From NCBI GenBank assembly GCA_001247695.2, contig LGRX02035467.1:18640-82639 (forward strand): a stretch of DNA of 64,000 nucleotides. Reading direction: 5' to 3'. The translations under genes were made by a program, and so were the position numbers. This stretch comes from Cymbomonas tetramitiformis (Eukaryota > Chlorophyta > Pyramimonadophyceae > Pyramimonadales > Pyramimonadaceae). A model generated the notes under the pieces. The model did not search any database and was not told the DNA's origin. It was given only the letters and a program-made list of their open reading frames with translations. The number at the start of each line of letters is the position of its first letter. Position 1 is the first letter of the stretch. Below, one piece after another: positions 30,636 to 43,700 of the stretch.

Positions 30636-33600
30636 TTGGTGTGTCCACTGCAGTCAGCTCGAGTTCGTCTGTCAACGCATTCAGGGTGCGTCCACGGCGC
30701 TGCTGCCAGAAGGGACCTGGAGATGTTGGGGCTCTTCGGCTGGCTGCATCCGCTGCTTTGGACGCCTTGCTCGCCTCGATGTCACTGGCGAACTCCAACA
30801 CCTTCAGGACTGCGGAGGTGCCACCACGACTGTGTCCTTCAGCTCGTGCTCGGCCCTCCCATGCCTCTGAATCATTCAGATCCAGGTTCACCCTTCGCAT
30901 CTCCAGCCCCACCTTGCTGTGGTGCACCAGTCCCCGCCAAAAGTGGTGGCCAAAGTCCACATCAGAGACGGATACGCAGCCCGGAACGACCTTGGCCAGG
31001 AAGTTGACGGTTCGCTGACGCGCAGACAGCCTCGAGTGGAAGGCGTTGGCTGTCTCCTTACTCGTCTGTCTATGAGTAAGCTCATCCCTTAGCTTCTTCA
31101 ACTTCTCTATGGTCAGCATGCTGAGGGCTAGGTCCCCGAAGAATATGTCAGCGCCAGCGTAACGGCTCGTCCAGCCAGTCGAGGTACCCACACCACCGGC
31201 AGCCTTCTCCACGAACTCCCGCTGCTCTGCACCCAAGTATTCCTCTGCCACCTTCCATAAAATGTCGGAGACGGTGGCAATGTACCCCTCCCCGGTGCGA
31301 CTGACCTGCCTGCAGGCCCTCTGAACCAGCTTGGTATCCAACAAGTTCTGCACTTTCCTCGCGAATGTCTCCAGCGCATTGACCTTGTCGTCCTCAGACA
31401 GATCCTCTCCCGAGGGGAACTTGGGCACCTTGTTCACCAACTTCCCCAACGCTTCCTCTATCTTCTGCTCGCCGATGATGAGGTCGCGACTGCTGGGCTC
31501 TCCTGTGGCAGGCGAGGTGGCTGCAGGAGTGAAGGCTGCTGCATGAGCTGACAGATGGGGTCGAGAATGGCTTGGTGCATGGCCAGCCGGAACTGTCGTG
31601 GGAGTATGGGGTTGCAGGGTGCTGAACAGAGGAGGGGGCTGCAGCGAGGGCCAGAAAATGAGCTCGACCGTCAGGCGGTGGTGGGATTGGAGCTTGAGAT
31701 GAAGTGGCAGGAGTTGGTATCAAATGGGGGCAAGGACAGGCTGAGACTGCAATTGCCGGTACCACTTCGACCGCTCCACTTCGGCCCACGCTGTAAGACA
31801 GTCGGGGTCCAGGAGATGGATCTCAGACTCGAGGGTGCTGGGAACGTGCTTCCATTCCGGCCTGGGATTTCCCGAGCCCGCTGGTCTGCTACGGTACTCC
31901 AGCAGGGCCGCGTCCACCACGCCTCGGTCCACCACCCATGCATGCGTCTCCATCTCCGGGGTCGCCAGTAAGACCGGGGGATGTGCCACTGTGCCTCAAT
32001 CAAGGATACCCCCAGCATGAGGATGGCCTTGTAGAAGAGCTCATGACCCCCGTCTGCCGCTGACCTGACCGTGGCTGCCGGCATCGCGGAGGGGTATCCA
32101 GAATCCGCCCAAGGATAAGGCTGCGGCACCCATAGAGTGTGTCCATCCCGCGTTACCAGTAAAGCTCGTCCCCGATATCCACCTTGACCAGGAGAAAGGG
32201 GAGGAGGAGGCCCTTCTGGAGACTTGCCGCGACGCCGTCCCTCGTGTCCTGACGGTACCAGGGCGAGCGAGCCATTAGGAGGAGGTGGCGGTGGCGGCCC
32301 ACCAGGCGCTGGAGCTGGCAACGCGGGTGGTACCGGAGCATTCGCTGGGGATCCAGGGGGTTCACGTCCGCCACCGTCTGGAGCCGGTAGGGCTGGATCA
32401 TGCGATGAGGAAGTGGATGCGAAAGAAATCCCTGCGGGAGGAACCCCGGCTGCAGGAGGGCCGTCTGGCTTCGCTCCGTCAGGCGGATCGCCAGGCGTCT
32501 CCCTTGCCTCGCGGCAGCTCACACGTCGGACGTCAACTGCCGTGTTCGGGGCTCTCGAGCTGGCTCCAGGGGTATGGTCGGTAGGAGCCCCCTCCCCAGA
32601 CCCAAGGACCACCACTGTTTCGAGGGACTGCCTCCGCAGCGGGGCCAGCTGGCGGGAGCTCGCAGTCTCGTGCTCCCGTGTAGCACCACCCTTGCCCGTC
32701 TTCTGCTGCAGGGCCGCTTCCTCGCTGTTGGCCCCAGCCCAATTCCTGCCGCCAGACGGCCCAAGCCGCCCTTCTGCATCCACTGGTACCACCATGGTCT
32801 GAGCGACATCACCAGGCTGCTCCATGTGCGTCTCCCCTGCACCCTCCGTCGGCGGGTCGACCTCTGACCCCGTTGGTGGGCCCGCGCCGGGGTGCTCCGC
32901 ATGCATCCCTCCAGCGACTGAAGTGATCCCCGCTGGGGATCCTGCACGACTGGTAGTCTCGGCCAGAGGCGCTGTCTCGGAGTGGGGAGCCGAGTCGGGA
33001 GCGGACTGCTTGTCCCCCCCTGGCCGTGAAACTCCCGCAGACACTCCCTGAAGATAGCCGCGAGGGCTGCTGGGGTGAGTGTCTGTCCCTCGTCACGCTC
33101 TCGTCGCCGCAGCCTCCGTTTCCGCTTCTAGGAGTCGCTGGGTCTGCGAGCGCGGTCACTCAGTTCGCCACTCTGCTTGCTCGTGCCCGACTTGGACGAT
33201 CTCGAAGACTTCGAGGACCTCGATGATGATGACGACGTCTGCGAGGTGGAGGAGGAGCCAAGCGAAGGGGAGTCCGACCCCTCACGGACGGGCAGATTGA
33301 GCCCACCCCAGCTCGCAGGGCCCGACAAGCGTCGAGATCGCCGACGCTCTGGAGGACGGAGCGACATACACCTCGGGCTGCGGCAGCACGGTGAACGCCT
33401 CGTCAGTGCTGGCAGGGGGCGTCACGGGAGCGAGTGACGTCGAGGAGGTGACGATACGCTGCGCCGAAGTGGTCGTGTCGACAACGACGACCAACTCCTC
33501 CTGCTCAATCTCCTTGAACGTGCGAGGTATGCGCAACAGGCTGTCCTCCTCCTCGTCATCCTCGTCATCCCACTGCGGCCCCAATCCGTACGGATCGCTG

Positions 33601-34584
33601 GGGTCCACATCGCTGTAGCCCCCTGACCGCAGGTACTCCTCATAGTCGCGGTACTCGTCCTCGTCAGCGACACCCTCGTTTTCGTCAGCGACACCCTCGT
33701 CTTCGTCAGCATACTCGGGCGGGGTCGGCGTACAACTCGTCGCCATCCCTGCCGCGTCCGAGGCGGCAGCTGCTCCTGTCGCGTGGCCAGTGTGTGTGCC
33801 TTCAGCGCCCGCGACCGCCGCCCCCGCTGTCAGGCCTGGGTGTGTCGCCCCAGCCCCCTCCGGAACCTCCACACTTCCGCTGAACCACGCAGGGTAGCTC
33901 ACACCGGGGTGCCCCGCGTGCACCCCTCCAGTGTTCCCAAGAGCTCCTGCCGGGTACCTTGTGCCGGGGTGTCCAACGGGCACCCCTCCAGCACCAACGG
34001 CCATAGTCAACAGGTGCTGCTCGCCGGACGCTGCCAATATCGCTGCCTCCTCCTGGCGTCTGAAGGCCAACCAGCGTGCGGCGTCCTCGCTGCTCATAGG
34101 GGCGGCCGTACTGGCGCCTGCCTGCACTGGGCCACCTGAGTAGTGGTGAACTGCTGGCAGGTAGGGGGTGGGGACTTCTCTGAAAGGGAAGTTCCCTGAC
34201 TACGTCCAGGGGGAGACTGGAGCAGGTCCAGGAGCTGCTGCTGGGTCTGGGACGACTGGGCAGCTCCCGCGAAGGTTTGGGGATAAGGACTCAGGGTCCG
34301 AGCCTGGGGTCTGTGGGGTAAGCCTGCGGTGGCAGAGGACTGAGGTGTCCTATGAGTGCTGCCATAGCAGGTCCTATGGTGGTGGGAGGGAAAGTGAACG
34401 TGGTGGGGACGTGGTAGGGGTCTTGTCCCGGCTGCATCTTCACTCGTTCACGCTCCAGGAATTTCCAGGTAAGCCTGGGGCTTCTACTCCTCTTCGTCGT
34501 CCGACGTGGGAGGAGAAGGTGGGAAGGGGCCGTCGTTGGAGTCGTCGTAGTGACCTGCCGGCGGGTGGGAAGGCCCCGGCTCAA
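30636..34584 (-). pseudogene. Ty3/gypsy-type Gag region, frameshifted
   Basis: Minus-strand frames run in order 34584-34291, 34127-33282, 33367-33128, 33044-32000, 31989-31720 and 31449-30636 and read as one long Gag-like polyprotein split by frameshifts. The upstream part is Pro/Ser/Gly-rich with GGVPVGHPG, GGVHAGHPG and GGMHAEHPG motifs, the same motif repeated in the gypsy pol at 26.9 kb. The downstream part looks like a Gag core: SEDDKVNALETFARKVQNLL, YLGAEQREFVEKAAG, RDELTHRQTSKETANAFHSRL. It is followed by NALTDELELTAVD and polyproline. No protease or knuckle is seen before the junction with the LINE. Probably the same family as the pol at 25.5 kb, now in opposite orientation. Confidence 0.6.
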
Positions 34585-34763
34585 CCAGCCACTTAGAAGG
34601 TCCGTGTTTCTACCACTCTTTCCTGTACTTCTGTGGAGGTACTGCCATTCACTGTGTCGCTGTAAAAAAACCGTTCCTCCAGAAGGTCGCTGTGCTGTGG
34701 ATATTTAGGTGTAATAGGGCTCAAATATCCACTGAGCTCAAAACTGTAGAACGCGCAAGTATT

Positions 34764-34923
34764 GGAGCTGTTGCAGAAGTGTTGTCCTAGTCCAGAAAGT
34801 GGTCAATTTGTGAAGAAAATAGTTGTTCTAAACATATTGGTCCGCTTTTCCGAAAATTTCTGCAGGGCTCCGCGACACAGTTTTTGAGTGCTAGGTGAAA
34901 GTGGAGGCTGTGACGGAGGTCTG
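34764..34923 (-). repeat. Interspersed repeat R-C, copy 2
   Basis: Inverse copy of 1064-1224, lying between the gypsy Gag region and element copy B. No ORF. It contains TATTGGTCCGC and the GGGCTCCGCGACACAG word. Confidence 0.7.
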
Positions 34924-35107
34924 GAGACAAGATGTCACAGCAAAAGAGCTAAAAAAGGTCCCAGAGCTCCACAGACGATACACCCTGCACAAAAATATCC
35001 ATACTAAAGGAAATAATATGTCAACACTGCCCAAGAGCCCGAATATCGTAGTTGACAAAGTTCTGGAGGTTCATCAACTCAGGGTTTTGGCTCAATTGAG
35101 CTTAATT

Positions 35108-35850
35108 AAGCACATATTTTGCAGTAAAAGCTGTTTGAGACCATATTGTGGCTTGATGTAAGTCGGAAAAGTTGAGAATAACCCATAAAAGTCTTGCACA
35201 GTGTGGTAGAAGCCATACTTCCTCCCCCCAATATGTGCTGAGAAGCCAGAACCGTAATTGAAGAGCGCGAGTGGGCGAAAACAGAACACGACGGTGTAAT
35301 CGACAGCTAAAGCGGTCCCGCCTCAAGGACGCTAACCCGCTAAGCCGCCAAAACAACCGAAACGCACCAGAAAATCATATCAGAACGTCGCAACGAAAGC
35401 CGGAAGCAGTTTACCACAGGCCCAAAGTACGCACGCAAGTACAAAAAGCGAGCGAGAGCGAGCTAAAAAGACGCTCACACGCCTGAGATACCAAATTATC
35501 CCAGGGATATTCCCAGGAGTGATCGATTATTCTATATGCAATATATCTTCACATATGATCGGATCTTATATACTTTCAGATTATCTTTCTGTTCACAAAA
35601 ACCCAGACAGCAAGAGTTGTTATTTTCTGCTGTCCAAGTCTGAGAGACCAACTCAGTGATTTCTCTGTATTCACCACCCTGAGCTCACAGATTATTTCCC
35701 CTAACTGTTCGCTCAGATGGATGTCACATTCCCTTACTATTTCTCCCAATAGTCCACTGATATCAATTTCAGGCATTCAGACACCCCATATCGTGAGGGG
35801 GTCTCAGCTACGTCGTGCCCCCCTGGCACAGTGTGGGCCAAGGTGCGTTC
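35108..35850 (+). mobile_element. LINE-like element copy B (5' part only), inverted relative to copy A
   Basis: Aligns with the reverse complement of about 24830-25547: both start GCACATATTTTG, then AGCTGTTTGAG, CAATATGTGC, GAGCGAGCTAAAAAGACGCT, CCAGACAGCAAGAGTT, CTGTCCAAGTCTGAGAGACC and CGTCGTGCC.CCTGGCACA. Past about 35850 the two diverge, so copy B lacks the RNase H ORF. Nothing recognisable is encoded in copy B. Confidence 0.82.
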
Positions 35851-35859
35851 GGCAATACG

Positions 35860-37797
35860 GAAATTCTGCTCCAAAGAAAATACCACTGCGGAGTGGTACA
35901 TGCCCGTAACCTCACAGCAGGACAGAAACTGCTAGTGTAATATATTGCACGGGCAGTGATAGAAACAGTGGAGGCAAACGATAACTCAATAACATATGGT
36001 GAGTGTTTTATTAGGGGTTCTGGCCTACCGAACGAACTGTCGAGCCGAATGGGTCGATCGAGCGTGCACCGGACTGCAAGTGACACTCACATCAGTGAGG
36101 GGGGACACACAAGGGGCACTGACTGTCACAATGACACACAGTCAGTCCCGGCACGAGATCCGAGAGTAGCTGGTGATAATTGCATAGTGTTACGTAGAGT
36201 GTTAATAGTGGTGCTCCCACACGATTGATATACAACTGTATAGTATGGACACCAAATGGATATAGGGATGAGTGCCTCACACGGCGGCTATTGGAGGACA
36301 GCAAAGTTTGGTTGTAGCGCATCGTGAGTGCGAGCTGAATGACATGAAGCGCCCTGATGACGCCATGCGATCAAATGAACATCGTGAATGTCCTTCCTTC
36401 TATACCATTTGCATGCCGCTCATCGTGATATTCGTACTCGCGCTTGTATGTGGCAAGCGCCAACGTGATGCGTCGAAGCATGAGGCTGTTTTCCAAGCCC
36501 TTCTGGCCAGTGGGGGCGGTACCTGAACAAACGTATCTAAGACGCAAGCTCTGGGTAAGTTCTCACGCGTCAGCAATTTTCCGAGATAGACGGATCACGC
36601 AATGGCATCAACGATGTGCGGAATGACCTGGAAACGTACCTGAAACGCAAGAACCGGCGAATTCATGCGCGTCTCGGACACGGTTTTGTAAGAAACTAAG
36701 GTTGAGAGGATCCCCCCCCCTAGCACCACCAACGTTTTCGGTCTATGGGGGCTCGCCCCCCTCCTGGCAGCATAGCTTTCGGTCTAGCCCCCCTCCGAGC
36801 AGCACGCGTGTTCTATCTCTCCCCCCTCCCCCTCCCCCCCAGGGGTAAAGCGTGGGTAGCCTTATAGTAAATCATCGGATCGATCGAGCCAATGCCCTTG
36901 ATCCTAGTAAAATTATTGGACCACTATTGGGCAGCGGCATTGTCCATTGGAGTTATTCACACTCTCGTCGCCTTTGGACACGGTAGCTTTTTTTGTCGTC
37001 GTCATCCGAATTCTCATCCTCACCAGCCTACACCTCCTCTTCATGCTCCTCTTGCAGGAGTTTGGGGCTTTTTATAGTGAACTGGAGAGTACGGGAGAAG
37101 GGGTGGGGACGGGTTCCGAAATTGTGTCAATGACAGGTAGCATGAACATTTGTTGTAGAATTGGTATATATTGTCGCACCGTGCTTTTTCGTCGCTATGC
37201 CAAATACGTATAGATGAGACAATATACATAACTGAATTGAACTCGTTTCAATTAGAAGTTACGTTCACCAGATATCAAAATGCAGTATGATAATAAATCA
37301 TCAATATATGAAAGTTTGAGTAGTCCTCCATTAAGTGATAGGGGGGGTATGCTTAGGGGGGTTGAACCCTAAAAGGGTCGAACATTACAAGGAAGTAACT
37401 TTGGTGTTGGGCTACAGCTTTCTTGCCGAGGTCCTTATACATAGTCTAACTAAAAATTAATGTTGTCAAGTTCGTCTCCACTTTCACCAACACCATTGAC
37501 GAGTTGATGGGAACTATTTCTTCTCGACTCGGACTCGTCTTCATCATTTTGTACTTGATTACGCCGATGCCGCTGAGTCCATTCACAGTCCTTTCTGTCC
37601 TCGACTCTCGTGCACCTAAATCCATTCACCACTCGGCTGCGCGTGCTCTGGTGGTGACTTCAACTACAGCATACTCCAGCTAAATTCTACAACGGCACAC
37701 TTGACATAATCTAATCTAAACACCAACGACGCTTCTAATGCTCGAGGTGTAAGATATGCCTCCAGCTAATTGTTCCTTGCAAAACTAGATGCGCAGT
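35860..37797. other. Gene-poor spacer
   Basis: No gene seen. C-rich runs lie at about 36708-36845, with CCCCCCCTAGCA and CTCCCCCCTCCCCCTCCCCCCC words. The right end is the 3' flank of the F-box/HEAT gene. Confidence 0.5.
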
Positions 37798-40700
37798 TCA
37801 AAATTTCCCGTCCCATTCAAACGGCGTGCCCTCATGCTTAAGAGCTTTGCAATGCCGCTTCAGATCCAGCAATCCTTTGAATCGCTTCCTGCCCTTTACG
37901 CAGTATGGACATTTGATAGGCAGCCGCTGACCGTGTACAGCTTCTAAGTGCTCTTCAAATTGGTGGTTACTATATACAGGCGGCGCATCAGCATCTGCAG
38001 AAGTTGCAGAGCCTTGTCCTTGCACCATCTCGCATGTTCGTAACAGCCCTCGTTCTCTGGGACATAGAGGGCAAGGCAGCGGCGCGTCTGTTGGAAAGAG
38101 TGCCTTCCTGAGAGCGCGCAGCGCAGTGCTGGCTGCGGCTTCCAGCTTACTCCAGATGGATTCACAAGTGCCCGTGGGTAATCCCAACCTGACTGTAGCA
38201 GCATCGAGAACAGGATTGCAGAATTCTGATCCGACCCTTGCCTGCAGCAGATCGAGGGCCGCGTGCAGCTTCTGCGATTGCACCTGTTGTCTGAGCTCAC
38301 AAAGGCTGTCCACCCCCAGGAAGGGCGCAACCGCCATAAATGCCCTCTGCGCGTCGCGCCGCCTGTCCCGCTCTGCCTGGAACCAGCAGGCCTGCTCGTG
38401 CAGTGTCTGACTTGGATTGCCACCCAGCATCAGCCAATGCAGCGTGATGTGTTGTGCCTCCGAGGGACGGCTGTTTTCGATCGATTGGAGCAGCTTCGTA
38501 ATGGCTGCAGCCTTGGTACTCGAGGATGCCTGTGCTCCCCAGCCAGCATCCCCGGATTGGGGCGAGCCTAGCACAGCGTTTGCACCAAGCTTCTGGATCG
38601 CCTCGAGGGCGGCGGACCGATGGCAGGGGATCGATCCCTGCACAAGCTCGAACAGCGTGGCCACCGCGCGCTGCGACACGAGTGGGCCAAGCACGCCGAG
38701 CGCCTCCTCCATGACGCCCTTGCTGTCGCTCTGTAGGGCCCCCGTGTACCTCAGCCGGCCCACGAGATGATCCACGAGCACCTCCGAGAGATCCCCAAGG
38801 TTTTGGTAGCCTTTGAGCTGTCCATTGACCACGTCATTGGCCACCATGTCTCCGGCCTTAAAGGCAATGCCCTGTACATAGGCGTCCGAGTCGCCCTGCA
38901 GCCGCATAATTTGCACCGCATGCGGCGCCATGTGAGTCCGGCCGAGCGCTATCAGTGCACTAGCCCCAGCATACCTGGAATCATAGACGCTCTCCCCGCA
39001 CGCCCCAAAACACGGTGAGCGCAGCTGCCCTTCCCACTGCAGAGTCGAAGCGAACCTATCCCAAAACGCAGACACGGCGGACGTCATTTCCAGCGATGCA
39101 CCGCACCGCCCACATCATGCAAGAATACGCCACAAGCAGCTGGTGGCAAGGCAACGTGTGCGGGGGTCATCCTTATGACCGTCTGCCTGCAGCATTGCAG
39201 CCGTAACTGAAAACTCAAACTAGGTTTATTTCACGGACCCTTCCCTGCTGAGTTTTGTCATTTTCCATAGAATTATCTGTCGCACCATCCGCCGAAAATG
39301 GACGATACATCTTTTTTCCGGATTTTTTCTTTTTCCGAATCTGATTTCAGATTTGGACACCCCGCAGACAGGGCTTCAGAGTTACAGGAAGAATTCTATG
39401 TCTGACGTGTCTAATGTGTCCATACTTAGCCCAAATTTATAAGTCTGCCAGTAACTTCGTAGCCCTCTCCGCGGGATGTTCAAATCGGAAGTCTAATACC
39501 GAAAAGAAAGCTAAGCCACAAGATACACTTCTCGCTTCGACTGATCACACGTCTTAATTCTATTCTAAACCATTGGAAATAGCGGAAATGCTGAATTCCG
39601 TCGTTTCCCACAACGGTGGGTTGGGAACAGCTCTCAGCGCGCACTGACTTTAATTTGCTCGCGCGGTAGTGTTAAGGAGGGCTCACGGCTCAATTGCTGC
39701 AGCCATGCGGTCATACATACTGGATGCCCCATAGCAGTTGACAGGCGGCGTGCGCAGGGAACAGCGGGGAACAACTACCAGCTGAGGGCAAGCAGGCACG
39801 TAGCGCAAGAGCCCAACAGGAAACGCCTGGGCTGCGGGTGCTGCGCTATGCCTGAGTGCGGGTGCGCCACGGAAGGGACAGGACAGGTAGCAATATATAC
39901 ACTACACTCGGGGCGAAGTTCTGATGGTCGGCAAGGGACAGAGGGATTCAACGCATCCCCTATGCCACAGGGCATGCAGGTAGCGAGGGCAAGGACATTT
40001 CGAAGCATACCGAAAGTTGGAGGAGGAACTGCTGAGCCATCCGGCTAGGGCCGACACGTCAGCTTCGGTGGCGTGTCCTTGCAGCTGCTGAAGCGCGGCT
40101 TGCACGTGCTGCTCAGCTGTGGCGGAGCCTTGCAGGTAAGCGAGCTGCTGAGCTATCACCTGGAGATGCCCTGCAGCGCACTGGGGCAGCGCAGCGAGCG
40201 CCTGGAGCAACCAATCGGCGGAGTGCCCCCCAGAAGAGTCCCCTTGTGACGGGGTCTCCACAATCCTCCCCTTGCGCAACACCACCGCCGCCAGGTGCTT
40301 TGCCATGGCATCGGTGTGGGGCGCCGCAGCTCCCCCCAGCCGCCACAGCGCCCGCGCGGAGTACCACTGCACGTCCTCGCTCTCGTCCTGCGCCCGACCC
40401 TCCCAGCAGCCCTCAATCACTTCGCATCGAAGCTTCCCTGCTCCACTTGCAGGTCCACCGCAGGCGAGGGAGACCGCGGCCCTTTGACTGCTTACACGCC
40501 CAGCCGCTGCAGGCTGCTTGCCCCGCTGTGCACCAACGTTTCCCTCCTGTATCACCGTACACTCTGCAAGCAATTAATCTGGTCACTCGGCGCGTCGTGA
40601 GCCCTTGGTCCGGTCCATCAGTGTGATCTGAACCCTCGATCCGGTCTACCGGTGTGATGTGAGCCCTCGATCCGGTCTACCGGTGTGATGTGAGCCCTTG

Positions 40701-43700
40701 ATCCGGTGCACCGGTGTGATGTGAGCCCCTGATCCGGTCACCCCGTGCGCCTCAAGCCTGGATGGCAGCATATATCCACGCTGGACCGGCAGCACCCTCT
40801 TATTCCCCTTTGCCCTCCGGCCCCTTCAAGAGCCCCCTCAAGAGCCCCCTCAAGAGCACGGCGCCTCACAGGCATTCGAGTTAGCCACACGCTCAGAGGC
40901 CTGTGCCTACACGGAGACGGGGGCAGGGTGGCCTCACCTGCAGCAGCTCCGCGACACGCGCTGAGTGCGGGGAGAGCGCCTGGAGGCGGCCCAGCATCTC
41001 CAGCACTGCGCACAACGTGTCGGGAGCGCGCGGGGTCCACAGCTGCCTCGCGACCCCCTCAAGCTGCGCCTTCGGAAGCGCCATGGCCTCCATCAGGGCG
41101 AGCAGCCCGCCCTCGAGGAGACTGTGGCCGAGCACCCTGGACCGAGGCTGATGCCGGGGGCTGATGGGCTTCGCTGTGAGCAGGCCCATCAGGTCGGGCA
41201 GGTAGGGTGTGATTGCTGCATCGAGCGTCTGTAGAACTGCAAACACGGCTTTGAGGAGCTCCGCTATCTCCTCACGTTGCATCATGGTATGGATATCCCC
41301 TCCTGGTTTGAGCAGTACGGAATCATCCTTTGCATCCTCCATCGTCAAAAGAGTCCTCTTGGCGAACGCCAGGAGCCGGATGAGAGAGCCTGATCCGGAG
41401 CCCCGCCCCGACCCCGCCGGCCTCAGCGGTCAAGGGTCGCCAGGCTCAGAAGCAACAATCGCTGGCTTCTGAAGGGAGCCGCGGAGCCCGGCAGCTGGAG
41501 CGCGGGCGCTTGCACTAAGACACTCTCATCACGTTGTGCGTGAAGCATGCGGTAGATGCATCCACAGGTCACCATTCCATGACAAGTCTCGTGTCCACGC
41601 CCATCCGGGAGGTTGCGCCCAACGTCACTGGGGCCATCCGGCTTCTCGAGAGGAGTCACTGCCCAGAGGTCGGGAGAGGTAAGCTGCCGGAGTCGCGATT
41701 CGCTGAGATCCTTCGGACCTATCAGAAACTCGTGACACCCCTCTGTGAAAAAATGCAAGGCAAGATCGTTGTGCGTTTTGCCGGCATGCGACGCCCTAAG
41801 GTCCCGTGGTGCCACCAAGCTCACACTCCCCGCGGGTGTAGGCAGCAGGTCAGTGCAAGCGGCGAGGCCCCGGGCCGCGAGGGACCTCACCGACATGCGC
41901 GGCCGCATGCACACCGAGCGCGCCCAGAAAGGTGACACACGCCGCTGCGGTCTCTGAGAGTCGGTCCTGCTGGTGATAGGGCCTGTCCACGGAGGCGACG
42001 GCACACGCAAGCGCCGACTCGGAGAGCAGCTCAGCGAGCGCAGCTGCGAGCTTGTGCGCGCGGGGGAACTCCGGGCCCAGATGCAGCGCAGCGAGGGCCC
42101 CCCGCGCCGCATCCCTCACGTCGCGGTGGGGGTCCTTCATCAGAGTGAGGAGCGCCTCCGCATGGGGCACCGCCAGGGGGGCGCCCAGGATCCGCAGGGT
42201 GTGCGCCCCGGCATACCTGTTGCAGCCCCCGCCCCGCGGCAAGCCCCACCCCAAGACCACCGGCAGTCACCGCGTTGCACCGGCTTTGATGTTGGCTTAC
42301 AAACTTCATCGTCCAGTGGCATGCCATGGCAGAATCCAGCCATAATCCATTTATATGCCACGTCATCATCCGATCATCATCCAGTGGCATGCCATGGCGG
42401 AATCCAGCCATCATCCATTTATATGCCACGTCATCATTCGATCATCATCCAGTGGCATAACATGGCAGAATCCAGCCAACATCCATTTATATGCCACGTT
42501 ATCATCCATTCATCATTCCATCATGTGCCATGTCGGAGTCAAGTCATCATCCCATCATATGCCATGTCATCATCCAGTCATCATCCCATCATATGCCATG
42601 CCATCATCCAGCCATCATCCCATCATATGCCATGTCGGAACCCAGTCATCATCAAGTAATGTGCCAGGTCGAAACCGTGTCATCATCCAGTCACACGCCG
42701 CGTCAGAATTCAGCCATCATCCAGTTGCATGTTACCTCAGAATCCCGTCAGAAGCCAGTCACACGCCACGTCAGAAACCAGCCATCCTCAAGTCCAACCC
42801 AAACATGGTCGCCATCAGCAGTCGTCCTCTTTTTTATGCTCACTCCATTCCATGTCCAAATCCATATTCCAGCAGATATTCCCCACTTCCAATCCATGCT
42901 CCCATTGGTCCCTGCCTGCTCCGCTCAGCATCCTGTCTTCCCACTGGTCCCTGCCTGCTCCGCTCAGCATCCTGCGCTGCACAGCCGCGGGCCTTAACCA
43001 TTGTGCACCATGTATCCAGATCGAAGACAGTCACCCGCCTCGCAAGAATCCCTCCTCCGATACTCGAGCCTTGGAGACGGTCCGGCCAGCTCCACGGTGG
43101 CCTCCAGCCATAGGGCAGCTCAGCCTCCAGCCATAGGGCAGCTCAGCCTTTAGCCATGCGTGCTCCTGGCACCGCGCGGGTCTGCGCTTGAGCAACGCGC
43201 GTGGCGAACTGCGGTCTCACACTGAGAAGGCCGCGGGTGGGCGCAGGATGCCGCTGGATCGAGTGGCGTGGCAGAGGTCTCTCACCGCATCCCCTCTTCC
43301 GGATGCTGCAGCCATTCTGCCACGAGAGCAACCTGGTCCTCCGCGACGTGCTCCCGCAGCCCGCACACTGCCTGCTGCACGTCGCTCCAGGGGGACTGCC
43401 GGAACACCTGCTCGCGGCTCTTCAGGCAGCGCACCGTCATTGCCCGCACCTCGCGGTGGCGCCAATGGCCCCAGGGCGCCCCATCGGCAAGCCCAGCCAC
43501 GGATCGGATGTCGCGGTGCTGGCTGTCGAACTCACACGCGAGCCGTGTCAGCAGGAAGCCAGGAATCGCTGCCAGCTGACGCGCGAGGAGGGGGAGGTGC
43601 GGGGCGCCGGCCGGGCCGAGGCTTGCAAGGGAGTGCAAGAGGGGCACGCGCGGACTCTGCTTCAGCCACCGGCATTGCCACACAAATGCTTCCCGCCCCT

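Noticed and set aside
30483..31007. Plus-strand Glu-rich ORF across (GGA)n
   Set aside because: Shadow of the polyproline on the minus-strand Gag plus the LINE end.
42300..43113. His/Ser-rich plus-strand ORFs over the intronic minisatellite
   Set aside because: Antisense to a spliced gene and made of CATCATCC repeats; no independent coding evidence.
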